Shown here in pieces: positions 19,516 through 29,108 of a stretch of DNA of 64,000 nt. The translations under genes were made by a program, and so were the position numbers. Below the pieces are notes generated by a model. That model was given only the letters and a program-made list of their open reading frames with translations, did not search any database and was not told the origin of the DNA. Within the stretch, counting starts at the first letter, position 1. The number at the start of each line of letters is the position of its first letter. The DNA comes from an uncultured Erythrobacter sp. (lineage in GTDB: Bacteria; Pseudomonadota; Alphaproteobacteria; Sphingomonadales; Sphingomonadaceae), in NCBI RefSeq assembly GCF_947497915.1, contig NZ_CANMIJ010000001.1, forward strand, positions 287,501 to 351,500. The letters are read 5' to 3'.

Positions 19516-20652
19516 TCACTTCACCGAAGCCGGTACGAGCGACATGATCGCTTGGCCCAGCTCCTCTGGTGATGCGACGAGGCTGGTAAGGCCCGCTTTC
19601 GCGACTGCGCCCGGCATGCCCCAGACGGCGCTGGTCTCTGCATTCTGCGCGTAGATTGTGCCGCCATTGCCGGCGAGTTCCTGTGCCCCCTCGAGCCCGT
19701 CACGGCCCATGCCGGACAGAATTACGGCAAGGACGCGGCCTGCGCAGGCTTCATTAAGGCTGGCGAGCATCGGGTCAACCGATGGCATACAGCCGCTCTT
19801 CGCAGGTTTTGCTGACGGTTTTGTGATCAGCCTGTCACCAACGCGGCGAACAAGCATGTGGCCATGGCCGGTCGCAATCGCGACTTCGCCGGGACGGATT
19901 TCGGTGCCATCTTCTGCAATCACAGTCTTACGCCCGCAGGCGACTTCGATCTGGCGGGCGAACACCGGCACGAAAGATTCAGGCAAGTGCTGTGTGATCA
20001 GGATCGGCAGTTCAAAGTCGGGCGTAATCTGGCGCAGCATCAAATTAAGCGCGTGGATGCCGCCGGTTGACGCGCCGATTGCCAACACTTCCGGGCGTTT
20101 GCCGCGGGGCGCGGGCGCACGCGCGGCGACGCTGGCGCGTTTGCCGTCAGCCTGATCTTTTTCGGAGCCTGCACCATCTGCGCCGCCTAAGGCGCGGATC
20201 TTGCCCAGCAATTGCGCGCGATATTCCTCATTGAAGCCGCCCGGACGCGGTTTCAGCATCGTATCGGCTGCGCCCATTGAAAGCGCCGTCATGGTCGCCT
20301 CTGCACCGTCTTCGGTAAGAGAAGATACGACGAGAATTTGCGTGCCGGTCGCGGTTTTGATCAGCTGCGGAAGTGCTTCAATTCCGCCCATTCCCGGCAT
20401 TTCCAGGTCGAGCAATATCACATCGACAGGCTGGTCTTTAAGCTGTGCAATCGCGCGTTCGGCGCTGCTGGCGGTGTCGGCCACAGCCAAACCCTCGCCG
20501 CTTTCGACCATCCGTTTGAAGATAGTGCGAACCGTGAGCGAATCGTCGACGATCATCACCCGGACGCTGTCCGGCGCTTCAGGCTCGGATGGCGGGGTGG
20601 AGGTCGGCGTTCGCCTCAACAATCTGTTAGTTGGAGGCGATTGATCGTTCAC
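19516..20652 (-). CDS. cheB: chemotaxis response regulator / glutamate methylesterase CheB
   Basis: 378 residues. Receiver domain 30-150 with VRVMIVDDS and phospho-acceptor D82 in VILLDLEMPGMGG; a basic, proline-rich linker; then the methylesterase domain with IGASTGGIHAL (nucleophile Ser), ITQHLPESFVPVFARQ (His) and SGMGRDG (Asp). It removes receptor methyl groups. The start overlaps the cheY stop (ATGA). Confidence 0.95.
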   Translation of the reverse strand: MNDQSPPTNRLLRRTPTSTPPSEPEAPDSVRVMIVDDSLTVRTIFKRMVESGEGLAVADTASSAERAIAQLKDQPVDVILLDLEMPGMGGIEALPQLIKTATGTQILVVSSLTEDGAEATMTALSMGAADTMLKPRPGGFNEEYRAQLLGKIRALGGADGAGSEKDQADGKRASVAARAPAPRGKRPEVLAIGASTGGIHALNLMLRQITPDFELPILITQHLPESFVPVFARQIEVACGRKTVIAEDGTEIRPGEVAIATGHGHMLVRRVGDRLITKPSAKPAKSGCMPSVDPMLASLNEACAGRVLAVILSGMGRDGLEGAQELAGNGGTIYAQNAETSAVWGMPGAVAKAGLTSLVASPEELGQAIMSLVPASVK

Positions 20653-21014
20653 GCGAAGCCAACCAACTGCAGTTTGATCTGAAGGGTTTCGTGATCGAAA
20701 GGCTTCATCACATATTCGTCAGCGCCGGCCTGAATTGCCTCGCGAATGTGCGCGACATCATTTTCGGTGGTGCAGAATACGACTTTTGGCTTGTCGCCGC
20801 CCGGTCGTTTGCGCAGTTGAGTGATAAATTCGATGCCGGTCATCACCGGCATATTCCAGTCCAGCAGAACGACATCAGGCATAGCCGCTTCGCACGATTC
20901 CAGGCCTGTTTGGCCGTTCTCGGCCTCCGAGACGTCAAAGCCGAGTGTTTCGAGAATATGTCTCGAAACCTTCCGGATAACCCGGGAATCGTCGACGATC
21001 AGACACGTTTTCAT
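20649..21014 (-). CDS. cheY: chemotaxis response regulator CheY
   Basis: 121-residue single receiver domain. Acidic pair VDDS (8-9), phospho-acceptor D52 in VVLLDWNMPVMTG, and conserved K in YVMKPFD. Expected to carry the signal from CheA to the flagellar motor, although no flagellar genes lie in this window. Located between cheW and cheB, with a good GGAGG before the start. Confidence 0.94.
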   Translation of the reverse strand: MKTCLIVDDSRVIRKVSRHILETLGFDVSEAENGQTGLESCEAAMPDVVLLDWNMPVMTGIEFITQLRKRPGGDKPKVVFCTTENDVAHIREAIQAGADEYVMKPFDHETLQIKLQLVGFA

Positions 21015-21069
21015 GGAGGACCTCTGTTTAATTGCGACCTATTGATAGGCTCAAGCAGTAACTAATCGA

Positions 21070-21522
21070 TTAAGCTGCGTCTGAGAGATTGCCGACATCA
21101 TCGGCTGGACCAGCAATTAAGGCTTCAAGATCGATCAGCAGGGCAGGGCCGCTCGACGTTTCGATCATCCCTGTCGCCACGCGCGACCATTCTGCGCCAA
21201 AGCCGCCGGTAACTTGTCCGGGCTCTCCGATGATTGTGGTGATGTCTTCGATGGCGTCGAGGATCAGGGCATAGGAAAACCCGCCCACCGATACGACAGC
21301 AGCGCGGGGATCGGTGTTCCACTCAATCGCTGGGAAACCCAGCGCGCGGCGGCAATCAATTACCGTTAGAGCCTGACTGCGCAAGGCAGTGATGCCCGCG
21401 ATAAAATCGGGTGTTTGCGGAACCGGCGTAACCGTGCCCAATTCAATCACCGATTGCACATCATGTGCGGGCATCGCGCAGCGGCGACCGGCAATCTGGG
21501 CCATGACCATAAGATCTGTCAT
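21070..21522 (-). CDS. cheW: chemotaxis coupling protein CheW
   Basis: 150 residues forming one CheW domain (IAGRRCAMPAHDVQSVIELG ... PDFIAGITALRSQALTVIDC). It joins receptors to CheA. Its ATG shares one base with the cheA stop (TAATG), with GGAGGG just upstream, so translation is coupled to cheA. Confidence 0.93.
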   Translation of the reverse strand: MTDLMVMAQIAGRRCAMPAHDVQSVIELGTVTPVPQTPDFIAGITALRSQALTVIDCRRALGFPAIEWNTDPRAAVVSVGGFSYALILDAIEDITTIIGEPGQVTGGFGAEWSRVATGMIETSSGPALLIDLEALIAGPADDVGNLSDAA

Positions 21523-23960
21523 TAGCGTGTCCCTCCTGCGACGCGGGCTTTGTGCAAGGCAGCAACAAGAGCTTCGCGGTCATAACGGTAGATCGTGTCT
21601 TCGCCCGGCTTCGCCTGAGGCAAGCTGCGCAAACGGATCAGCGGGCCAGCCATTGGCACTTCGAGCGCAGCGGCAGCCTCGTATTCTTCTTCGAGCATGA
21701 TGCAGATTTCACTGCCGTCTTCCGCGGGCCCGCTGCTGTCCTCGGCAATGTCGTATCCGGCGGAGGTTACCAGCGGACCTAGGATCGTGCGCGCCCAATC
21801 ACTGCCCGGAAGGCGGCAGACCGGCTTCGCTGTTGTTTCGGGCGGCTCGCCGTAACGGGCGAACAATTCATGCCCGTCGATCAACGAAACGGTTCGGTCA
21901 CCAACCAGCGTGACAGCTTCGATGAGCTCATCGTCCTTAACCGGTTTAAGCTTCGCATTGAGCTCAACCGCGTCGTCAATCTCACGCACAGCATGGAGCA
22001 GTTCGCAATCGCCATCACTAAGCCGCAGCAGGCGGATTTTTTCAGCCGGGATCGGGCCGTCAGGCAAACCGATCAGAGGCAAGATCATATTGTCGATGAC
22101 AGCGCGCGGGTTGGCGGCGCTGCGATCAATCGCGGAGGCTGGCGCGGTTTCGATCCGCTTGACCAGCTCGAGGCGCACAGCACAGCGGCGGCCGTCGAAA
22201 TCGGTAAAGAGCATCGCACGGCAGACATCTTTTTCCGCCTGAGTTTCGGCTTCCTCAGCATTCTGGAGCACGCGGGTGCGGGCATCCGAAACGAGGCCGT
22301 ACTCGCTGGCGATATTCGTCACATCGAGAAGCAAGATAGGCTGGCCATCATCAAGCAAGGTTGATCCGGCATAATATCCGTTTTGCATGACAGCAGGTGC
22401 AAGCGGTTTGACCACTAGATCGCCGTGCGTGTGGATCCTGTCGACCGCCAGCGCGAACAGATCACCCGATGCAAGCCGCAGCAGCACCATCGTGTGTTCA
22501 CCCTCGGCGATATCGCCCTCGTCGAGCCCCAGTACCTCAGAAAGCATCAGGCATGGCACGCGTTGGCCGCGGAACGTCACCAGAGCGGTTTCGCCAACGC
22601 GGGTGAAATCGAGCGCTTTTGCGGAGGAGTGGATGATTTCCTCGACATAGCTTTGCGGGATGGCGAAGCGTTGGTCGCTAACTTCAACCGTCAAACCCGC
22701 AATTATGCTGAGGGTGAGCGGGATTTGCATTGTGAAGAGCGTGCCGACGTCCGGCTGGCTCGACACTTTGATGCTGCCGCCGACCTTTTGCAGGTTGTCG
22801 CGGACCACATCGAGGCCAACACCGCGGCCAGAGACATTGCTAACTTCATCGGCGGTTGAAAAACCGGGCTCGAAAATCAGTTGGAGGATCGCCTCGCGAC
22901 CCATTTCAGCGCGTTGTTGCGCCGTGATCAGGCCCGAACTGACCGCTTTGTCAGCGATCTTTTCTTCCTCAAGCCCGCGTCCATCATCGCTGACGACGAT
23001 TGAAATCGTATTGCCCGATTGGCGCGCGGCGATCGACAATAGGCCGATCTCACGCTTGCCCTTTTTCAGGCGGTCGGTTGGGCTTTCCATCCCGTGGTCA
23101 ATGGCATTGCGGATAATGTGGGTGAGCGGGTCGCGCACCATTTCGACCATTTCACGATCTAGTTCGACATCGCCGCCTTCCAAATCGACCATGACTTGCT
23201 TGCCAAGGTCAGCGGAAAGATCGCGAACCAAGCGGGGCAGGGCTGCGAAAACGGTTTCGATGCGCTGCATCCGCATCCGAGTAATCGCGTCGCGCACATC
23301 GGACAGGATCGTGGTGAGACGTTCAAACGGGCCGTCGATTGTCGGTTGGTTGCCAGCCTGACGCAGGCGGTGGCCCAGATCATTGCGGGCCAAAACCATA
23401 TCGGAAACGCCGCTCATCACGCGGTCTAGCAAATCAACGGGAAGTCGGATGCTGCGCTGGACTGCGGCGGTGTTGTCGGGCTTCTTGGTTGCATCGGCGT
23501 CATCCGAGACATCGCAGCGTTCCAAAATGGTGCTCGCCGGCGCGTGCGTAGGGGCTGTGTCAGTTGGAATGTCAGCCGCAATATCGTGATCAAAGTCTGC
23601 GCCAAGCGCTGCGATCAGAGCGTCGTCGCCTTCGCCTGCGAATTCTTCGCCCGCTTCGATGGCATCCACCATCAATGCGATCCGATCAATAATGGCCAGA
23701 ACTGCGCTTACCAAAGCGGCATCAGGCTCACGGCGACCAGCACGGCAATCGGCCAATGCGTCCTCGGCAGCGTGGCTCAATCCGGCAAGGCGCGGAAAAT
23801 CGAAAAAGCCGCAATTGCCCTTTACTGTATGGACAAAGCGGAAAATTGTATCGACGCGTGCCGTGTCGGATGGATCAGCTTCCCAGGCGATGATCTCACC
23901 CTCGCTGGCCTCCAACATTTCACGTGTCTCTGCGACGAAATCCGCCAACAGGTCATCCAT
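21522..23960 (-). CDS. cheA: chemotaxis histidine kinase CheA with extra C-terminal domains
   Basis: 812 residues. Phosphotransfer domain with H44 in FVHTVKGNCGFF; no clear P2 domain; dimerisation helices about 170-230; kinase domain with HIIRNAIDHGMESP, DDGRGL and VSGRGVGLDVV; then a CheW-like regulatory domain. A second CheW-like segment (RAMLFTDFDGRRCAVRLELV) and a C-terminal receiver-like fold without recognisable acidic pocket or phospho-Asp (ICIMLEEEYEAAAALEVPMA) follow. It is therefore longer than the E. coli type. First gene of the chemotaxis run, with a CtrA-like box about 50 bases upstream. Confidence 0.94.
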   Translation of the reverse strand: MDDLLADFVAETREMLEASEGEIIAWEADPSDTARVDTIFRFVHTVKGNCGFFDFPRLAGLSHAAEDALADCRAGRREPDAALVSAVLAIIDRIALMVDAIEAGEEFAGEGDDALIAALGADFDHDIAADIPTDTAPTHAPASTILERCDVSDDADATKKPDNTAAVQRSIRLPVDLLDRVMSGVSDMVLARNDLGHRLRQAGNQPTIDGPFERLTTILSDVRDAITRMRMQRIETVFAALPRLVRDLSADLGKQVMVDLEGGDVELDREMVEMVRDPLTHIIRNAIDHGMESPTDRLKKGKREIGLLSIAARQSGNTISIVVSDDGRGLEEEKIADKAVSSGLITAQQRAEMGREAILQLIFEPGFSTADEVSNVSGRGVGLDVVRDNLQKVGGSIKVSSQPDVGTLFTMQIPLTLSIIAGLTVEVSDQRFAIPQSYVEEIIHSSAKALDFTRVGETALVTFRGQRVPCLMLSEVLGLDEGDIAEGEHTMVLLRLASGDLFALAVDRIHTHGDLVVKPLAPAVMQNGYYAGSTLLDDGQPILLLDVTNIASEYGLVSDARTRVLQNAEEAETQAEKDVCRAMLFTDFDGRRCAVRLELVKRIETAPASAIDRSAANPRAVIDNMILPLIGLPDGPIPAEKIRLLRLSDGDCELLHAVREIDDAVELNAKLKPVKDDELIEAVTLVGDRTVSLIDGHELFARYGEPPETTAKPVCRLPGSDWARTILGPLVTSAGYDIAEDSSGPAEDGSEICIMLEEEYEAAAALEVPMAGPLIRLRSLPQAKPGEDTIYRYDREALVAALHKARVAGGTR

Positions 23961-24009
23961 GGCCGCGTGCCCCCAAAAGAAAAACTCTCAGGCTTCTCTA
24001 TGAAGGCGG

Positions 24010-24028
24010 ATGGTTAACGAAGGGTAAC
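24010..24028 (-). promoter_or_regulatory. CtrA-like box upstream of cheA
   Basis: Minus strand GTTACCCTTCGTTAACCAT, with the TTAACCAT half-site and a weaker TTA half 7 bases before it (consensus TTAA-N7-TTAA). It lies 50 bases before the cheA start. Almost the same 18 bases occur before the GGDEF-EAL gene. Confidence 0.5.
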
Positions 24029-24035
24029 GTGGCGC

Positions 24036-25403
24036 CTATTCAGGGGCGCGTCGGTGCAAAATGTAATAGATAAGCGCGACACCAGTGACCGCGCCGAACA
24101 GGTTCGCGGCAAGTTCGGCGGTGTAAATTGCCTCACTGCCCCAGCTTCCCTGAAGCAGAAACGCGACCGGCAGCATAACCAGAAATACACGCAGCACGGA
24201 TTGACCGAGAGCATATCGGGCGCGCCCAACGGCGTTGAGGATGCCGTTCGCGACGATCAGCAGGCCGAAGCCGGCATAGCCCCAAGCCGCGATTTGCAAG
24301 TAGAGCGCAAACTGATCAACCACAGCAGGATCCTCGGTGAAGAGGTCCGCAAACCATTCACCACCTGCAACCATTGCGACGGCAATGCCAAGTCCCCAGA
24401 CGATGCAAAAGCCGCCTGCATACAGCGCGGCTTCGCGGGCACGGCCATACTCCTTTGCGCCCCAGTTTTGGCCGACGATTGAGCCGATAGAGCCAGAGAG
24501 CGCGAGTAGCGGGACGGTCGCGAAACTCTGTAAACGGCCTGCCGCGCCGAACCCAGCGACGGCAGCTTCGCCTTCTAGCGCGACAAGCGCCGTTAGGATC
24601 GAAAGACCAATCGGATTGATCGCGTTGGACATGGCGGCGGGCAGGCCGACGCTCATAATTGCCTTGGCCGGATCGAGCAGACTGCTGCCATGAAGGCTGC
24701 CGATATCCAGCGGGATCGCTGCTGATCGCGCGAGCACAAGAGCGACAGCGACGCCCACCATCCAGCCGATGATGGTGGCATAAGCTGCACCTGAAATGCC
24801 GAACCCTTCAAACCCGAACGCGCCGGTTATCAGGATCGGATCAAGCACCCAGTTCGCGGCGGCATAACTGATCGAGACTGTGCTGGTCTTACGCGCCTCG
24901 CCTTGCCCGCGCAGCACGCCGTTGAGGCCCATGATCGCAAGGATCAACGGGAAGCCGAGCGCATAAGGCTCCATATAGAGCCGGATCAGCGGCAACAGAT
25001 TATCCGGCGCATTCATCAGCGCAAAAAGCGGATCGAGCAGCGCATAAAGCGCAAGGCCCATTGCAATCCCGCTGCCCACAGCAAACGCGATGCCGAAATT
25101 GGCGCGGCGGGCAGCTTTGTCGTCATCCCCTTCGCCCAGCGCCCGCGCGACGACCGAATTGATCCCGACCATCACGCCCACGCCAAGGCTGGAAAGCGCG
25201 ACCGAGATCGGGAAGATGAAAGAAATCGCCGCCAGCGCATCGCTGCCCAATTGGCCAATGAAATACGCATCCACGAGGCCGATCGACATGATCGCTGCCA
25301 CGCCCACAATCGCGGGCAGGGTCTGGCTGATTAAATGTCCGGTTATGCTGCCGCGAACGAGCTTTGCCGATGAATTGTCGGGGGCGGTGTCTTCATCGCT
25401 CAT
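24036..25403 (-). CDS. MATE-family efflux transporter
   Basis: 455 residues from the ATG at 25403 (MSDEDTAPDN...); an upstream ATG at 25448 would add 15 arginine-rich residues and is less likely. About 12 membrane helices in two six-helix halves, with MATE-type stretches (IMSIGLVDAYFIGQLGSDAL, MGLNGVLRGQGEARK, VGQNWGAKEYGRAREAALY). Uses an ion gradient to export drugs or other small molecules; the substrate is unknown. It ends about 75 bases before cheA but is a separate function. Confidence 0.9.
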   Translation of the reverse strand: MSDEDTAPDNSSAKLVRGSITGHLISQTLPAIVGVAAIMSIGLVDAYFIGQLGSDALAAISFIFPISVALSSLGVGVMVGINSVVARALGEGDDDKAARRANFGIAFAVGSGIAMGLALYALLDPLFALMNAPDNLLPLIRLYMEPYALGFPLILAIMGLNGVLRGQGEARKTSTVSISYAAANWVLDPILITGAFGFEGFGISGAAYATIIGWMVGVAVALVLARSAAIPLDIGSLHGSSLLDPAKAIMSVGLPAAMSNAINPIGLSILTALVALEGEAAVAGFGAAGRLQSFATVPLLALSGSIGSIVGQNWGAKEYGRAREAALYAGGFCIVWGLGIAVAMVAGGEWFADLFTEDPAVVDQFALYLQIAAWGYAGFGLLIVANGILNAVGRARYALGQSVLRVFLVMLPVAFLLQGSWGSEAIYTAELAANLFGAVTGVALIYYILHRRAPE

Positions 25404-25530
25404 TACAATCGCTCGCCTAGCCGCGCGTCTGACCGTTGGCAAAGCCAAAACACGCCGAAATGCTTGTGCAGCGCCCTATCTGCGTGCGATATAGGCTTCA
25501 AAGACAGACAGAGGCAAAGGATTCCCGATC

Positions 25531-26295
25531 ATGGCAACGCAGCTGAAACCGACAATCGAATGCAGCAAGGAAGAGTGGCAGGCACGCCTCGACCTTGCGG
25601 CATGTTACCGTATTTTCGATCATCTCGGCTGGTCAGAATCGATCTACAACCACATCTCTTTGAAAGTGCCGGGTGAAGAGGATACGTTCCTGATCAACCC
25701 GTTTGGCCTGCTCTATGACGAAGTGACCGCTTCGAACCTCGTGAAGATCGATGTCGAAGGCAACAATGTCGGCCCGTCGCAATATATGGTCAACAAAGCT
25801 GGCTTCACCCAGCATGCCTATTTCCACAAACATCTGGGTGAACGGGCGGACGCAATCTGCCACGTCCACACCACCGCAACGATGGCCGTATGCAGTCACA
25901 AAGACGGCCTGATGCCAACCAATTTTTATGCCTGCAATTTCCAGGATCAGATTGGCTATCACGATTTCGAAGGCGTAACCGTCCGCGAAGAAGAAGGTGA
26001 GCGTCTAGTCGAAAACCTTGGCGATCACACAATCCTGATGCTGCGTAATCACGGCCCTGTTGTGATGGATAAATCGATCCAGGGCATGTTCGTGAAGATG
26101 TGGGCGCTTCAGCGCGCCTGCGAAATTCAGGTTGCGACCGTCGGCATGGGTAAGCCGAATGTTGTGTCGCAAGACGTCGTCGATGTGCACCAACGCGATC
26201 TGTCTGTGATGCAGGCACAAGGCGGCGCGGGCGTGTTCGATTTCGAAGCGTGGAAACGCCGGATCGACCGGATCGACACAACCTGGCGCAGCTGA
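25531..26295 (+). CDS. class II aldolase/adducin family protein
   Basis: 254 residues, cytosolic. Class II aldolase fold with the metal-binding HVH in DAICHVHTTATMAV and a third histidine in MLRNHGPVVMD. The family includes fuculose- and ribulose-phosphate aldolases, but this eukaryote-adducin-like subgroup has no settled substrate. AAAGGA precedes the ATG by 11 bases. Followed after 32 bases by a [2Fe-2S] protein gene; a functional link is not obvious. Confidence 0.88.
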   Translation: MATQLKPTIECSKEEWQARLDLAACYRIFDHLGWSESIYNHISLKVPGEEDTFLINPFGLLYDEVTASNLVKIDVEGNNVGPSQYMVNKAGFTQHAYFHKHLGERADAICHVHTTATMAVCSHKDGLMPTNFYACNFQDQIGYHDFEGVTVREEEGERLVENLGDHTILMLRNHGPVVMDKSIQGMFVKMWALQRACEIQVATVGMGKPNVVSQDVVDVHQRDLSVMQAQGGAGVFDFEAWKRRIDRIDTTWRS

Positions 26296-26327
26296 TCCTG
26301 ATTTCACATCACAGTTAGGATGCGCTT

Positions 26328-26891
26328 ATGCCGCGCATGACCGTTAATGATCGTCCGGTCGAGTTTGACCTCGATGCCGATATGCCGCTGCTCTATGCGC
26401 TGCGTGAGGCTGCGAACCTCACCGGCACGAAAAGCTGCGGCGGCGGTGACTGTGTGGGCGCGTGTATGGTGCTCGTTGATGGCACAGCGCTGCGATCATG
26501 CCGGATCACGCTGGCAGAGGCCGAGGGGCGCTTCATCACCACCATCGAAGGGCTAAGCCGCGATCGTTCGCATCCGGTGCAGCAGGCGCTGGTTGGCGCG
26601 CAAGCGATCCAATGCGGATATTGCACACCGGGCATTGTGATCGCAGCAGCGGGATTGCTGCAACGCAATCCAGCCCCGAACAAGCAAGAAATCGAGGCGG
26701 CGATCACGAATTTGTGCCGCTGCGGCGTCTACCCGCGGCTGGTAGATGCCATCCAGCGCGCTGGTCGCGTGATGCAGCGCGGCGAAAGCATCAGCGCAGC
26801 GCCTGCGCCTGGTATTAGCGCGGAGGATGCGGCCGCCACAGTTCCAGCCTTGCGGCCTATCCCTTCTGAAAGCGACGAAGACGGCTCCTAG
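26328..26891 (+). CDS. [2Fe-2S] small subunit of a xanthine-oxidase-type molybdenum hydroxylase
   Basis: 187 residues. N-terminal plant-type ferredoxin cluster (KSCGGGDCVGACMVL ... RSC) and C-terminal helical cluster domain (CGYCTPGIVIAAAGLL ... LCRCGVYPRLVDAI), the two clusters that carry electrons in isoquinoline 1-oxidoreductase and aldehyde dehydrogenase small subunits. The large molybdopterin subunit that normally lies next to it is absent here, so this is an orphan or works with a subunit encoded elsewhere. Its stop overlaps the convergent TonB receptor gene by 4 bp. Confidence 0.88.
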   Translation: MPRMTVNDRPVEFDLDADMPLLYALREAANLTGTKSCGGGDCVGACMVLVDGTALRSCRITLAEAEGRFITTIEGLSRDRSHPVQQALVGAQAIQCGYCTPGIVIAAAGLLQRNPAPNKQEIEAAITNLCRCGVYPRLVDAIQRAGRVMQRGESISAAPAPGISAEDAAATVPALRPIPSESDEDGS

Positions 26892-29044
26892 AACCGGCCC
26901 GTCAGGGCAAACCTCGCATTAAGCGGCGCACCGACGGTGGCCTGATGCGTGGCGTGGCTGTTCGGGAAATACAGCGTGTCCGTCAGGTTCTCGACATTCA
27001 CTTGCAAGCGGAACCGGTCGCTGATGTCGAAATACGCCGCTGCATCGATCCGCGTGTAAGCAGGCAGCACGGCGGTGTTGCCATTATTGATGAAGCTTTC
27101 ATCCTGATGTGTTAGGCCAAAGCCCACACCGATCCGGTCAGTCACCTCGATATTGTTCCAGACAGAGAACATGTTTTCGGGCAGTTCGCGCGGACGTAGG
27201 CCAGTTGGCCCGGTGCGGTTCACCTGTTCCCCGCCGAGGAAACTATAGCCCGCCGATACAAACCAGCCATCGGTCACTTCGCCCTGCAATTGCAGCTCAA
27301 AACCGCGAATACGGGAATCGATCACATCAAGCGTGGCGGGGTCATTGTCATTGGGTTGCGGAGAGCTTTGCTCGATCTCGAAAATCGCTGCGGTGAGCGA
27401 GAGTCCTTGCATGAAGTCCCACTTCAATCCCGCTTCGAGGTTAGTGAAGGTGTCGGGCGCCAATGCGTCATTATTGCCGTTGATATTGGCAAATTGCTCG
27501 CCTGATCGCGGCAGGAAGCTTTCTGAATAACTCGCATAGATTGAGACGTTTTCAGCAGGTTTCAGGATCGCGCCGCCGCGCGGGGAAAATTCCTCATCCT
27601 TGCGCGTGCGCAGTTCGCCAGCGGGGACATTCAGAACTTCGATATCAAAACTGTCAAAGCGCCCGCCGATCACGACGTTCAGCCAATCGGTCAGCTTAAT
27701 CTCGTCCTGAATATACAGCGAGATGACGTCGATCTCGACTTGCGTGAAGTCGTTTAGGTCAGCCGTGAAATCGTTGGTTGTCGTCTGGCCAAGCGCGTTC
27801 ACGCCGACATTATTGAACAAGTTTAGCGGGCGATTGATCGCAAAAATCTCATTGTCGTCCTGCGTCTCGCTCCAGAATGAATTGAACCGGTTCTGATCGG
27901 AAGAGGTGCTGATAAACTCCCCGCCGACAAGCAGCGTGTGCTCGATCGCACCGGTTTCAAATTCGCCGATTAGGTTGCCTGACAGGATCAGGTTTTGGCG
28001 CTGTGTGTTGTCGATATAGCCATCCAGCGTCACGACCCCCGGCGTGTTCGCCTGATCATAACCGGATGCGTATTGGTTGGCATAGACCTTGTCATAATCG
28101 CCGTAAAACGCGCTGAAAACGCCTTTTACATCGCTTGAAAATTCATGCTGCAAATTGGCCCGCAGCAGATGCGCTTCGAGCGTTGTGAAGTTCTGTTCCG
28201 CATCGCCGAACACGATATCTTTAAACGCTTCGACCGGACGGCCATCGCTGCCGGTTGGTATGCCGCGATCCACAAATCGTTCGTGATTGGCATATTCATA
28301 GGACAGGTCGAGGATCGTATCGTCGGTGAAGGCAAACCGTACTGTGGGGTTAAAGCCGATGCGTTCGCCATCATAGAAATCGCGATGATTGGCGAGGCTT
28401 TCATAGGATGCGTTCACGCGCACAGACACGCCGGTCGCTGCGGCTAGGTTGATGTCGCCCTGAATGCTGGTTTCGCCGAATGTGTCGACGGCGATCTGGC
28501 CGCCGCCAAATGTCTCGCCGGTCACGCCTTTTTTGGTGACGCGGTTCAAAATACCGCCAGTGCCGCCGCGCCCGAACAACAGCGCGTTGGGGCCGCGAAG
28601 AATTTCGACCTGCTCAAGATTGTAGAGACCGCGGTAATATTGAACATCATCGCGAACACCGTCGATGAAGAAGTCAGCGGTTGAACGGACGCCGCGAAAC
28701 ACGATCGCGTCGCGGTGGCCTTCGCCTTGTGATGTGTTCACACCCGGAGTGTAATCGACGATCTGGCCGATGCTGGTAAAGCCGCGTTCCTGAATGTCTT
28801 CCTGCGTCGTAATCGTCACCGATTGTGGCACGTCGAGGATCGGCGTCGGGGTCTTTACCGAGTTAAGTTGGTCGCTGTACAAAACATCGCCGCGCACCGT
28901 GATTTCGCGATCTCCGTATGCATCTGCCTCCGCGCCGTTTTCAGCGGTATCTTCGGCAGTATCCGGAGCGTTTTCGGCCATGGCTGGGAATGCGATTGCC
29001 GCACTGCCTAGCATCAAAACCGAACGCGAAATTTTGTGAATCAT
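26888..29044 (-). CDS. TonB-dependent siderophore receptor
   Basis: 718 residues. Signal peptide MIHKISRSVLMLGSAAIAFP-AMA, then the plug domain (TPILDVPQSVTITTQEDIQE; VEILRGPNALLFGRGGTGG; ILNRVTKKG) and a 22-strand outer membrane barrel ending in ARFALTGRF with terminal Phe. Plug motifs match catecholate/hydroxamate siderophore receptors (FepA/FhuE/FcuA type). It would import ferric siderophore with TonB energy. A Fur-like palindrome lies 65 bases upstream, so iron control is likely. Confidence 0.93.
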   Translation of the reverse strand: MIHKISRSVLMLGSAAIAFPAMAENAPDTAEDTAENGAEADAYGDREITVRGDVLYSDQLNSVKTPTPILDVPQSVTITTQEDIQERGFTSIGQIVDYTPGVNTSQGEGHRDAIVFRGVRSTADFFIDGVRDDVQYYRGLYNLEQVEILRGPNALLFGRGGTGGILNRVTKKGVTGETFGGGQIAVDTFGETSIQGDINLAAATGVSVRVNASYESLANHRDFYDGERIGFNPTVRFAFTDDTILDLSYEYANHERFVDRGIPTGSDGRPVEAFKDIVFGDAEQNFTTLEAHLLRANLQHEFSSDVKGVFSAFYGDYDKVYANQYASGYDQANTPGVVTLDGYIDNTQRQNLILSGNLIGEFETGAIEHTLLVGGEFISTSSDQNRFNSFWSETQDDNEIFAINRPLNLFNNVGVNALGQTTTNDFTADLNDFTQVEIDVISLYIQDEIKLTDWLNVVIGGRFDSFDIEVLNVPAGELRTRKDEEFSPRGGAILKPAENVSIYASYSESFLPRSGEQFANINGNNDALAPDTFTNLEAGLKWDFMQGLSLTAAIFEIEQSSPQPNDNDPATLDVIDSRIRGFELQLQGEVTDGWFVSAGYSFLGGEQVNRTGPTGLRPRELPENMFSVWNNIEVTDRIGVGFGLTHQDESFINNGNTAVLPAYTRIDAAAYFDISDRFRLQVNVENLTDTLYFPNSHATHQATVGAPLNARFALTGRF

Positions 29045-29108
29045 TAAGAGGTCCTTCCGTCTCTGAAAACAGCGCTATTGCAACTAACTCGCAACTGCAA
29101 GCGGGAAA

